This document shows positions 58,236 to 64,000 of a DNA stretch of 64,000 bases, one piece after another. The notes under the pieces are model-generated. The model did no database searches and was not told the DNA's origin. It worked only from the letters and a program-made list of their open reading frames with translations. The stretch's first letter is position 1; each line of letters begins with the position of its first letter. Position numbers and translations under genes: made by a program. Origin of the DNA: Agathobaculum butyriciproducens (GTDB lineage Bacteria; Bacillota; Clostridia; Oscillospirales; Butyricicoccaceae); NCBI GenBank assembly GCA_003096535.1, contig QEKJ01000008.1, positions 1 through 64,000 on the forward strand, given 5' to 3'.

Positions 58236-59126
58236 TTACTTGTCTGCCAGCAGATCCTGATCCCAGCCTGCCTTGATGAAGTAGCCGCCGAACTGGTCGT
58301 TGAATACCTTCTCGGTCTCATCGGACTGGAACGCTGCTACGACCTTCTTGTAGGTCTCCAGCTTGTCCGCATCCTCGAGGTCAGCGGAACGTGCTGCGAT
58401 CAGGTTCCAGTACTCCTCGATGTCCAGCTGATCATCCTTGTAGATGGCGTCCTCGGTCTTGAGGCCGAAATCCAGTGCATAGTTGCCGTTTACAACAGCT
58501 GCGGTAACGTCAGCCAGCGTGGACGGGATTACGTTAGCCTTCAGCTCCTCGATGGTGATCTTGGTGTTGTAGGTCTCGATGTCGTCGATGGTCGGGTTGA
58601 ACTCTGCGCTGTCCTTCAGCTTGATCAGGCCCGCTGCTTCCAGAACCTTGAGGGCACGGCCGCCGTTGGTTACATCGTCCGGAATGGCTACGGTGTCGCC
58701 GTCCTTAAGCTCATCAACCGACTTAACCTTGTCGGAGTACAGGTTCAGCGGGATGATAAAGGTGTTGCCGATATTCTCAATCTCGTAGCCGTAGTTGTCG
58801 ATCTCGCTCTGCAGGTAAATACGGTGCTGGAAAGCGTTCAGATCGATCTCGCCATTAGCGAGTGCGTTGTTCGGGGTAACGTAGTCCGAGAACTGTACGA
58901 ACTCAAGGTCGATACCCTCGTCAGCCAGCTTTTCCTTGGCCGGGGTCCACAGATCCTCGTAGATGCTGCCTACTACGCCGAGCTTTACGGTTACGGCATC
59001 GCCGGAATTGCTGTCGGATGCCTGTGCATTATCGGAAGCTGCGCTGCTCGAGCCGCCGCAGGCGGTCAGGGACAGGGCGAGGGTCGCTGCGGACAGGGAC
59101 AGTGCGATGATTCTTTTGAGCTTCAT
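58236..59126 (-). CDS. metQ: methionine ABC transporter substrate-binding lipoprotein
   Basis: 296 residues of the NlpA/MetQ family. It has a lipoprotein signal (KLKRIIALSLSAATLALSL, then TACGGS with the lipidated Cys near 22). Family segments: VKLGVVGSIYEDLWTPAKEK, LEFVQFSDYVTPNNALANGE, IDLNAFQHRIYL, VDELKDGDTVAIPDDVTNGG, RALKVLEAAGLIKLKD and DFGLKTEDAIYKDD. The start at 59126 has GGAGG eight bases upstream. It supplies D/L-methionine, or a close analogue, to MetNI. Unusually, a dehydrogenase gene lies between metI and metQ. Confidence 0.95.
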   Translation of the reverse strand: MKLKRIIALSLSAATLALSLTACGGSSSAASDNAQASDSNSGDAVTVKLGVVGSIYEDLWTPAKEKLADEGIDLEFVQFSDYVTPNNALANGEIDLNAFQHRIYLQSEIDNYGYEIENIGNTFIIPLNLYSDKVKSVDELKDGDTVAIPDDVTNGGRALKVLEAAGLIKLKDSAEFNPTIDDIETYNTKITIEELKANVIPSTLADVTAAVVNGNYALDFGLKTEDAIYKDDQLDIEEYWNLIAARSADLEDADKLETYKKVVAAFQSDETEKVFNDQFGGYFIKAGWDQDLLADK

Positions 59127-59173
59127 TTTAGGTGCCTCCATTATTGTGAAATAAAATTTTTAATTGACTGCTT

Positions 59174-60127
59174 TTATAATGTGAGCGACAGCTGATAATT
59201 CTCGCTCATGGTCTTGCAGGATGCGTTGAACTTCTCCTGCTCCTCCGGGGTGAGGTGCAGCTCAATGATCTCTGCGATGCCGTCGCGACCCACGATAGCG
59301 GGCACGCTGGCGTACACATCGTGCTGACCGTATTTGCCGTCCAACAGAACAGAAACCGAAAGAACGCGGTTCTCGTTGTAGAAGATGGCGCGAACGACCT
59401 CTGCGGCAGAAGCGCCGATGCCGAACTCGGTGCACTGCTTGCCGCGCAGGATGGTCCAGCCGCCTTCACGGCCTGCGTCAGCAAGCGCATCCAGGTCGAG
59501 TTTGCCGAAGGTGTCCGGATACTCCTCGCGCCACTGGGAAAGCGGCTTGCCCGCGATGGTGACAGCCGACCATGCGACCATCTGGCTTTCGCCGTGCTCG
59601 CCGAGCGCGTAAGCGGTGATGGATTTCTGGTCAATGCCGATCTCCTGTGCGATGGCGCGGCGCAGTCTTGCGGAATCCAGCGTGGTGCTGGTGGAGAAGA
59701 TGCGCTCCGGTGCCCAGTTCAGCGTGTGCTGGATGTAATGCGTGATAACGTCCGCCGGATTGGAGATATTGACGATAATGCCGTCAAAACCGGATTCTTT
59801 GATGGATTTTGTTACATCTTTCAGGATGGCGATGGTCTGACCCAGCGTATCCATGCGGGTCTGATTGCCGGTCGGCAGCGGGCCCGCCGAGATAATCATG
59901 ATCTGCGCGTCCTTTGCATCGCTGTAATCACCGGCGATGACTTTGGTGCGGACCGGCAGATAGTTGGTCGCATCGGTCAGGTCGAGCGCCTGTGCAACTG
60001 CCTTTGCGTGGTCGGAGTCGATGTAGACGATCTCGTCTGCAAGGCTCTGGGAAATAAGGGCATAGCCAACGTGGGAGCCGACATGGCCCGCGCCCACGAT
60101 AACAACTTTGCGATTGGAAATACTCAT
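59174..60127 (-). CDS. L-2-hydroxyacid dehydrogenase of the lactate/malate dehydrogenase family
   Basis: 317 residues. NAD motif VVIVGAGHVGSHVGYALISQ; catalytic His in YALGEHGESQMVAWS; substrate-binding Arg in LDSARLRRAIAQ; GIIVNISNPADVITH. The pattern is closer to L-2-hydroxyisocaproate dehydrogenase than to common L-lactate dehydrogenases, judging from ESGFDGIIVNISNPADV and GEHGESQMVAWS. It should reduce 2-oxo acids with larger side chains. It is embedded in the methionine transporter operon, 12 bases after metI, which points to 4-methylthio-2-oxobutanoate or a branched 2-oxo acid as substrate. The ATG at 60127 has AAGGAG eight bases upstream. Confidence 0.88.
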   Translation of the reverse strand: MSISNRKVVIVGAGHVGSHVGYALISQSLADEIVYIDSDHAKAVAQALDLTDATNYLPVRTKVIAGDYSDAKDAQIMIISAGPLPTGNQTRMDTLGQTIAILKDVTKSIKESGFDGIIVNISNPADVITHYIQHTLNWAPERIFSTSTTLDSARLRRAIAQEIGIDQKSITAYALGEHGESQMVAWSAVTIAGKPLSQWREEYPDTFGKLDLDALADAGREGGWTILRGKQCTEFGIGASAAEVVRAIFYNENRVLSVSVLLDGKYGQHDVYASVPAIVGRDGIAEIIELHLTPEEQEKFNASCKTMSENYQLSLTL

Positions 60128-60139
60128 GTCAGACACTCC

Positions 60140-60820
60140 TTAGTGCGTGTTCTTCTTGACGACCTTGCCGCCAGCGAACTCCATAATGCAAACGATGATG
60201 ACGAGGACCAGCACGGTGACGTTGGTAACGTCCAGCATATTGCGGTCGTGGCCGTAACGGATAGCGAAGTCGCCCAGACCGCCCGCGCCGACAACACCCG
60301 CCATTGCGGTCAGGTTCAGCAGGCTGATGGCCGTGATGGTTGTGCCGCGCGCGATGGCGGCAACGCTTTCCTTCAGGTAAACGCGGAAGATGATCTCCAG
60401 CGGCGTGGAGCCCATCGAGAGAGCCGCTTCGACGAGGCCGCCGTCCAGCTCTGCGAGGGCGCTCTCCACCTGACGGGTGAAGAACGGCACCGCACCGAAT
60501 ACCAGCGGTACGATAGCGCCGCGGACATAGATGGCCGTGCCCATGATGGCACGCGACACCGGCATTACCCATGTCAGCAGGATGATGAACGGAATGGAAC
60601 GGAACAGGCTGACCAGCTTGTCCAGAATCTGATAGACGATTTTGTTTTCCAGAATGCCGCCCGGCTTGGTGACGGTGATGAGCACGCCCAGCGTCAGCCC
60701 GAGCACGAACGAGATTGCACCCGACCAGACCACCATGAGCAGCGTGTCACCGATGGCCGCGTAGAAGTCCGGCAGCTTTGCCATTACATTCGGAATGATG
60801 TTATTCAGAAACTCTTGCAT
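60140..60820 (-). CDS. metI: methionine ABC transporter permease
   Basis: 226 residues with five TM helices of the MetI type. Segments: AIGDTLLMVVWSGAISFVLG, VSLFRSIPFIILLTWVMPVS, the EAA loop LVEAALSMGSTPLEIIFRVY and ISLLNLTAMAGVVGAGGLGD. It forms the channel of the MetNIQ importer. It overlaps metN by 20 bases. Confidence 0.95.
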   Translation of the reverse strand: MQEFLNNIIPNVMAKLPDFYAAIGDTLLMVVWSGAISFVLGLTLGVLITVTKPGGILENKIVYQILDKLVSLFRSIPFIILLTWVMPVSRAIMGTAIYVRGAIVPLVFGAVPFFTRQVESALAELDGGLVEAALSMGSTPLEIIFRVYLKESVAAIARGTTITAISLLNLTAMAGVVGAGGLGDFAIRYGHDRNMLDVTNVTVLVLVIIVCIMEFAGGKVVKKNTH

Positions 60821-61847
60821 CCTTGATGACCTCCACTCCTACGTTTTTCTCAATGAGATATGCGATTGCCTGCGTGATCTGTTCACGCTCGCCGCTGATG
60901 ATGGCTACCGTGCCGCCGATCGGTGCATCCTGCACGATGGCAATATCCGAAAAGATGATGTTGAGCACAATATCGAATTTGCGCGATACCGTCGAGATGA
61001 GCGGCTCGGATACATTGCGCTGAATGTAGCTCAGGCGCACGATAAGCTCGCCCGGATTGAGCTTGACGACCGGCGAATCCTCCGCGATGAGTTCTTCGAT
61101 CTTGCGGAGATTGGAGGTCGTGTGGATGAAGTTCTTGGTGATGTCCTCTCTCGGGTTGGCGAAAATGTTGAACACCTCGCCGGACTCGACCACCTTGCCG
61201 TGCTCCATAACGGCTACGCGGTGGCAGATCTCCTTGACGACCGCCATTTCGTGGGTGATGATAACGACCGTGATGCCGAGCGTTTCATTCAGGTGCTTGA
61301 GCAGCTGCAGAATCGCCTTGGTGGTCTGCGGATCGAGTGCCGAGGTAGCCTCGTCGCAGAGCAGCACATTCGGGTCGTTGGCCAGTGCGCGAGCGATTGC
61401 TACACGCTGTTTCTGACCGCCGGACAGCTGCTTGGGGTACGCCTCCGCCTTATCACCGATGCCGACCAGATCAAGCAGGCGCTGTACCTTTTCCGCAATC
61501 TGCTGCTTAGAAAGGCCGCTGCCGCGCAGCGGATACGCTACGTTGCCGGCTACGGTGCGCGAGGGCATCAGGTTGAAGTGCTGGAAGATCATGCCGATCT
61601 TCTTGCGGGCCTGCCGCAGCTCCTTTGCCGAGAGCGACAGCATATCCTGACCATCTACGATCACCTTGCCAGAGGTCGGTCGCTCGAGCAGATTGATGCA
61701 GCGCACCAGCGTCGATTTACCCGCACCGGAAAAGCCGATCATACCGAAAATTTCGCCCTTGTCAATCGTCAGCGAAACATCCTGCACCGCATGAACGGTT
61801 CGCTTGCCGCTCACAAACTCCTTCGAGATATGTGACAATTCTATCAA
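60801..61847 (-). CDS. metN: methionine ABC transporter ATP-binding protein
   Basis: 348 residues. Walker A GFSGAGKSTLVRC (about 39-50), signature LSGGQKQRVAIARAL, Walker B VLLCDEATSALD, H-loop IITHEMAVVKEI. A C-terminal NIL (ferredoxin-like) domain, about 260-345 (VRLSYIQRNVSEPLISTVSR, VAIISGEREQITQAIAYL), is the methionine-sensing domain that inhibits the transporter when methionine is high. It is first structural gene of the operon, below a Met-rich leader ORF and an intrinsic terminator. AGGAGGAA precedes the ATG. Confidence 0.96.
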   Translation of the reverse strand: MIELSHISKEFVSGKRTVHAVQDVSLTIDKGEIFGMIGFSGAGKSTLVRCINLLERPTSGKVIVDGQDMLSLSAKELRQARKKIGMIFQHFNLMPSRTVAGNVAYPLRGSGLSKQQIAEKVQRLLDLVGIGDKAEAYPKQLSGGQKQRVAIARALANDPNVLLCDEATSALDPQTTKAILQLLKHLNETLGITVVIITHEMAVVKEICHRVAVMEHGKVVESGEVFNIFANPREDITKNFIHTTSNLRKIEELIAEDSPVVKLNPGELIVRLSYIQRNVSEPLISTVSRKFDIVLNIIFSDIAIVQDAPIGGTVAIISGEREQITQAIAYLIEKNVGVEVIKDARVSE

Positions 61848-61877
61848 GAAAATTCCTCCTTATTCCTCTTAAATGCG

Positions 61878-61910
61878 CAAAAAAGCGGGAAGCTCGCAGC
61901 TCCCCGCTTC
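61878..61910 (-). terminator. leader terminator upstream of metN (attenuator)
   Basis: On the minus strand AAGCGGGGAGCT and AGCTTCCCGCTT pair around a very short loop (one bulged G) and run into six Ts. It lies between the leader ORF stop (61959) and metN (61847). With its own promoter upstream and a gene start 30 bases downstream, it can only act to stop transcription early. Confidence 0.9.
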
Positions 61911-61958
61911 AGAAAATGCAATGAATCCGCAAGGACGCGCAGCGTCAGGCAAGCCGGT

Positions 61959-62057
61959 TCAAAGTAATTTCATATTCTGTCGGTCAGGCAGCATCTGAGC
62001 ATAATACAGCATGTTCATACACATTCGACCCGACATTCGTGCGTTTACGATGAACAT
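61959..62057 (-). CDS. Met-rich leader peptide of the metNI operon (candidate attenuation peptide)
   Basis: A 32-codon ORF beginning MFIVNARM, with Met at residues 1, 8, 12, 14, 16, 22 and 29 (seven of 32). Four are packed into nine codons (MSGRMCMNM). An AAGGGAG ribosome site lies eight bases before the ATG, and the sigma-A promoter at 62110-62138 is upstream. The terminator at 61878-61910 begins about 50 bases after the stop. This is the plan of amino acid leader-peptide attenuators (trp, his, leu operons): slow translation at the Met codons under starvation would let an alternative fold form. No S-box or T-box motif was seen. Pairing of CAGAATATGAA (last codons) with TTCAT...TTTTCTG, just before the terminator, is one possible alternative fold. 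The antiterminator is not resolved. Confidence 0.72.
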   Translation of the reverse strand: MFIVNARMSGRMCMNMLYYAQMLPDRQNMKLL

Positions 62058-62109
62058 TTTACTCGCTCCCTTCCGATTCCCTACTGGATTTGTTGGTTAT
62101 AGAATAACA

Positions 62110-62138
62110 CAGTCAATCCCCAGTGTCAACCTCGGAAT
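62110..62138 (-). promoter_or_regulatory. met operon promoter
   Basis: Minus-strand TTGACA, 17-bp spacer, TATTCT, about 50-60 bases before the leader ORF. The -10 begins six bases upstream of TATAACC. Coordinates are counted by eye and may be off by one or two bases. Confidence 0.8.
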
Positions 62139-62139
62139 T

Positions 62140-62438
62140 GTAGGAATTTTGTTTTCTGGCGGTTTTGCCAGTTTTGTATAAATCAAGTCAGTAAAATCTA
62201 TGGGATTTAACTGATATTTTCAGCAGTTTGCTGTAATTCAAAGTGGTCTTCTTGGCAGGCATATTGGGTACCGAGCAGTTCATGCAGGGCGATATGCCGC
62301 GCGGCGCCGGAGCGTGGATTGAAATTTACTTGTTGTAGTCCTCGCCAGTGATTTCCTTAGTTGCTCCCTTCGCGGAGCGACACAGATAGCCGCATCGCCT
62401 CCATCCCTTCACGATTTTCCCCAACCCGACCAAAACAT
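62140..62438. other. intergenic region without a recognised gene
   Basis: AT-rich at first, then GC-rich. A short plus-strand frame (GILGTEQFMQGDMPRGAGAW, about 62250-62330) looks protein-like but has no start or ribosome site. It may be the leftover end of a deleted gene. Nothing else is seen. Confidence 0.35.
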
Positions 62439-62468
62439 TTGCACATGTCATGACATATGTGCTATAAT
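62439..62468 (+). promoter_or_regulatory. promoter with overlapping palindromic operator
   Basis: TTGCAC (62439-62444), 18-bp spacer, perfect TATAAT (62463-62468). The whole spacer and part of the -35 form a near-palindrome (62441-62462): GCACAT and ATGTGC around a perfect GTCATGAC centre. A dimeric repressor bound there would block RNA polymerase. Confidence 0.7.
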
Positions 62469-62491
62469 AACTCCAATACCGCTATTGACAG

Positions 62492-62517
62492 CGCCGCACA
62501 GATTGCTGCGGCGTTTT
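62492..62517 (+). terminator. 5' leader hairpin of the cysteine hydrolase gene
   Basis: CGCCGCA and TGCGGCG pair with an eight-base loop and are followed by TTTT, only ~20 bases after the transcription start. It could be a small attenuator or a start-proximal stabilising hairpin. Confidence 0.45.
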
Positions 62518-62538
62518 GCCGGGAAGGAGAAAAATCAA

Positions 62539-63213
62539 ATGAAAGCATACTTTGACAGCATCGAAAAGGAGGTTCCGGAGCAATTACAGCAGGTTTTCCT
62601 CAATCGCCGCGATACGGCTGTCATTACGATTGACATGCACGATGGACACCTGTCAACCGACCCGGACTGTCCATGTCCGTCTCCGCGAGGACGCGAGATC
62701 ATCAAACCGCTCAATCATTTCATGAACGAAGCACGCGCGCTCGGTCTGCCGATCATCCATGTCCGCTCAACGCTGCGTAAGGGCGGCGCAGACGAAAAAC
62801 TGTTTCCGTCTGCGTGGCGCATGGTGTTTCCGGTTACGGTCGGTGAGATTCCCAACATCGCAGAGCACGCCATCGAAGGCACACGCTGGAACAGAATGTC
62901 CATCGATGTGCACGACGAGGACTACATGGTAACGACCAAAAAGCGCCTGAGCGCGTTCTATCCGACCGATCTGGAGCTGCTGCTGCGCAACCTTGGCATC
63001 CGCCGCGTGGTGCTCACCGGCTGCATGACCGACTGCTGCGTCATCAACACCGCCTTCGATGCCGCAAACCGCGATTTCCGCGTCGTCGTGCCGCGCGACC
63101 TGACCCGCGGCTCCGAGCACCTCGAAGAGCCTGCGCTGCGCATGATCTCGCTGCATCTGGGACTTGTCGTGGATTCGGATGCGCTGCTCGGCGAGTGGCG
63201 TTCGCAAAAATAA
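62539..63213 (+). CDS. isochorismatase-family cysteine hydrolase
   Basis: 224 residues. The catalytic triad is visible: Asp in AVITIDMHDGHLS (near 33), Lys in MVTTKKRLSAF (near 136) and Cys in VLTGCMTDCCVINTAFDA (near 162-168). This family includes nicotinamidases, N-carbamoylsarcosine amidohydrolases and biuret/ureidoacrylate hydrolases; the exact substrate cannot be told. It is followed 28 bases later by a small membrane protein and a sodium:solute symporter, which suggests import and hydrolysis of one compound. GGAAGGAG precedes the ATG at 62539. Confidence 0.88.
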   Translation: MKAYFDSIEKEVPEQLQQVFLNRRDTAVITIDMHDGHLSTDPDCPCPSPRGREIIKPLNHFMNEARALGLPIIHVRSTLRKGGADEKLFPSAWRMVFPVTVGEIPNIAEHAIEGTRWNRMSIDVHDEDYMVTTKKRLSAFYPTDLELLLRNLGIRRVVLTGCMTDCCVINTAFDAANRDFRVVVPRDLTRGSEHLEEPALRMISLHLGLVVDSDALLGEWRSQK

Positions 63214-63241
63214 AATGATAGAGAAATCAAGGTGACACAAA

Positions 63242-63499
63242 ATGAAAATCGGCAGAACAGAGAAAATCTGGCTGGCGTCTGTGCTGTTCTTCTGGGTATT
63301 CTATAACTTCCCGGGCTTCCCGCCCTACGGCAGCGAAACGGCCTGCATCATACACGGCCTCATCAGCTTTGTCGGCACGGTGCTCTCCGTGTATATCGGC
63401 TGCAAGCTGACCGAAAAGGAATATCCTCTCATCGAGGATGAGGAACAGGACGGACCGGCAGCGGACAGCACCGTTTCCGACACGAAACAGGACAGATAA
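63242..63499 (+). CDS. small two-TM membrane protein, symporter partner
   Basis: 85 residues with two TM segments (about 9-27: IWLASVLFFWVFYNFPGF; about 35-56: ACIIHGLISFVGTVLSVYIG) and a long acidic tail (LIEDEEQDGPAADSTVSD). It lies 14 bases before a sodium:solute symporter gene. This is like the YhdT/DUF997-PanF pair, where a short membrane protein goes with an SSS transporter. Homology to DUF997 is suggested by size and position, not proven. Confidence 0.75.
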   Translation: MKIGRTEKIWLASVLFFWVFYNFPGFPPYGSETACIIHGLISFVGTVLSVYIGCKLTEKEYPLIEDEEQDGPAADSTVSDTKQDR

Positions 63500-63513
63500 A
63501 GGATATTAGAGAA

Positions 63514-64000
63514 ATGACAACACAGGGTTTACTTTCAGGCAAGACAGTATGGATCGTTTTTGCGGTCTACTTTCTGTTTTTGATCGCTATCGCACGCTAC
63601 ACGACATGGAAGGAAAAGCGCGATGCAGGCCGCGTGGACTTGCAGGGCGGCCGGTTCAAGTGGCCGGTCATGGTCATGACGTACATCGCCTCGTGCATGA
63701 GTGTATGGGTGTTCTTTGCAGGCCCGGGCGCGTATTACCGCTACGGACTGGGCTACTTCTTCTCGGAAATGTGCATCTACTCCATGTTCCCGATCATCTG
63801 CTACTTCACGATGACCAAGGTATGGCTGGTCAACCAGCAGAAACATTTCACCACCCCGGCGGATTTCTTCTTCTGCCGCTACAAGTCCAAGGCGCTGACC
63901 GTTATCATCGACATTGTTTACATTATCTGCGCCGTGCCGTTTATCTCGGCGGTACTGGTAGCCGGCGGACGTGCAGCTGAGGTGGCCACCGGCGGCGCGG
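63514..64000 (+). CDS. sodium:solute symporter, N-terminal part (runs off the window)
   Basis: The first ~162 residues of an SSS-family transporter. TM1 is KTVWIVFAVYFLFLIAIARY; later segments are VMVMTYIASCMSVWVFFAGP, YYRYGLGYFFSEMCIYSMFP and IIDIVYIICAVPFISAVLVA. Segment order and the GPGAYYRYG loop after TM2 fit the family. The C-terminal two thirds lie beyond the window, so the substrate group cannot be set. It is probably in one operon with the cysteine hydrolase. Confidence 0.9.
   Translation, partial: MTTQGLLSGKTVWIVFAVYFLFLIAIARYTTWKEKRDAGRVDLQGGRFKWPVMVMTYIASCMSVWVFFAGPGAYYRYGLGYFFSEMCIYSMFPIICYFTMTKVWLVNQQKHFTTPADFFFCRYKSKALTVIIDIVYIICAVPFISAVLVAGGRAAEVATGGA

Noticed and set aside
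61847..62138. SAM riboswitch (S-box) or T-box upstream of metN
   Set aside because: The conserved S-box core and the T-box AGGGTGGNACCGCG motif were not found; a Met-rich ORF and terminator explain the leader better. A covariance-model search would be decisive.

Overview
This window looks like chromosomal DNA of a gut-type Clostridia bacterium (Bacillota). GC content is fairly high for that class, sigma-A promoters are consensus-like, intrinsic terminators are plentiful, and several surface proteins end or begin with S-layer homology (SLH) domains. Gene content (DhaA-free PTS sugar uptake, TrkAH, LysR, DAACS, QueH) would fit the Oscillospirales/Butyricicoccaceae area, but the genus is an inference only. 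The left edge holds the first ~70 nt of a 16S rRNA gene on the minus strand with two tandem promoters.

Layout. 0.5-8.3 kb: decayed ATP-grasp gene, recQ, a 32-residue Q/N-rich ORF, yebC, a thioredoxin-reductase-like flavoprotein, a D-amino-acid transaminase, an HTH/zinc-ribbon regulator, a GyrI-like protein, queH and tRNA-Arg(CCG). 8.3-15.6 kb: an accessory island next to that tRNA. It carries an ECF sigma factor, two small two-TM proteins, a polytopic membrane protein, a PrsW-type intramembrane protease and a 994-residue SLH surface protein, and ends in the C-terminal stub of a large serine recombinase. 16.6-18.9 kb: BTAD regulator, flavin reductase, an AT-rich lipoprotein. 19.0-25.4 kb (minus strand): cutC-licT, then IIA-HPr-NagE-NagB-NagA for N-acetylglucosamine uptake and catabolism, with a LicT-type RNA antiterminator/terminator in the leader. 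26.0-28.3 kb: RmlD-like reductase, acidic amino acid symporter, tRNA-Leu(TAA).

28.6-36.1 kb is an SLH cluster. Three paralogous secreted proteins are each broken in a different way (a 23-bp tandem duplication, a one-base frameshift, two amber codons plus 3' truncation), next to a small anchored protein and an intact 859-residue SLH protein. 36.4-44.3 kb: phosphohexomutase, secreted YD-repeat-like protein, trkA-trkH, LysR, SGNH hydrolase. 44.6-52.7 kb: one 2,684-residue surface protein. 53.1-54.4 kb: stand-alone condensation-fold acyltransferase.

54.4-62.1 kb (minus strand) is a seven-gene operon: metN-metI-2-hydroxyacid dehydrogenase-metQ-glcD-aminotransferase-M20 peptidase. Its leader encodes a 32-residue peptide with seven methionines, followed by an intrinsic terminator, which looks like methionine attenuation. 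I consider this the most interesting system here, with the sigma/PrsW/SLH island and the disrupted SLH paralogues next. 62.5-64.0 kb: cysteine hydrolase, small membrane protein, and the start of a sodium:solute symporter that runs off the window.

All calls rest on reading the sequence and its translations; no database search was run.
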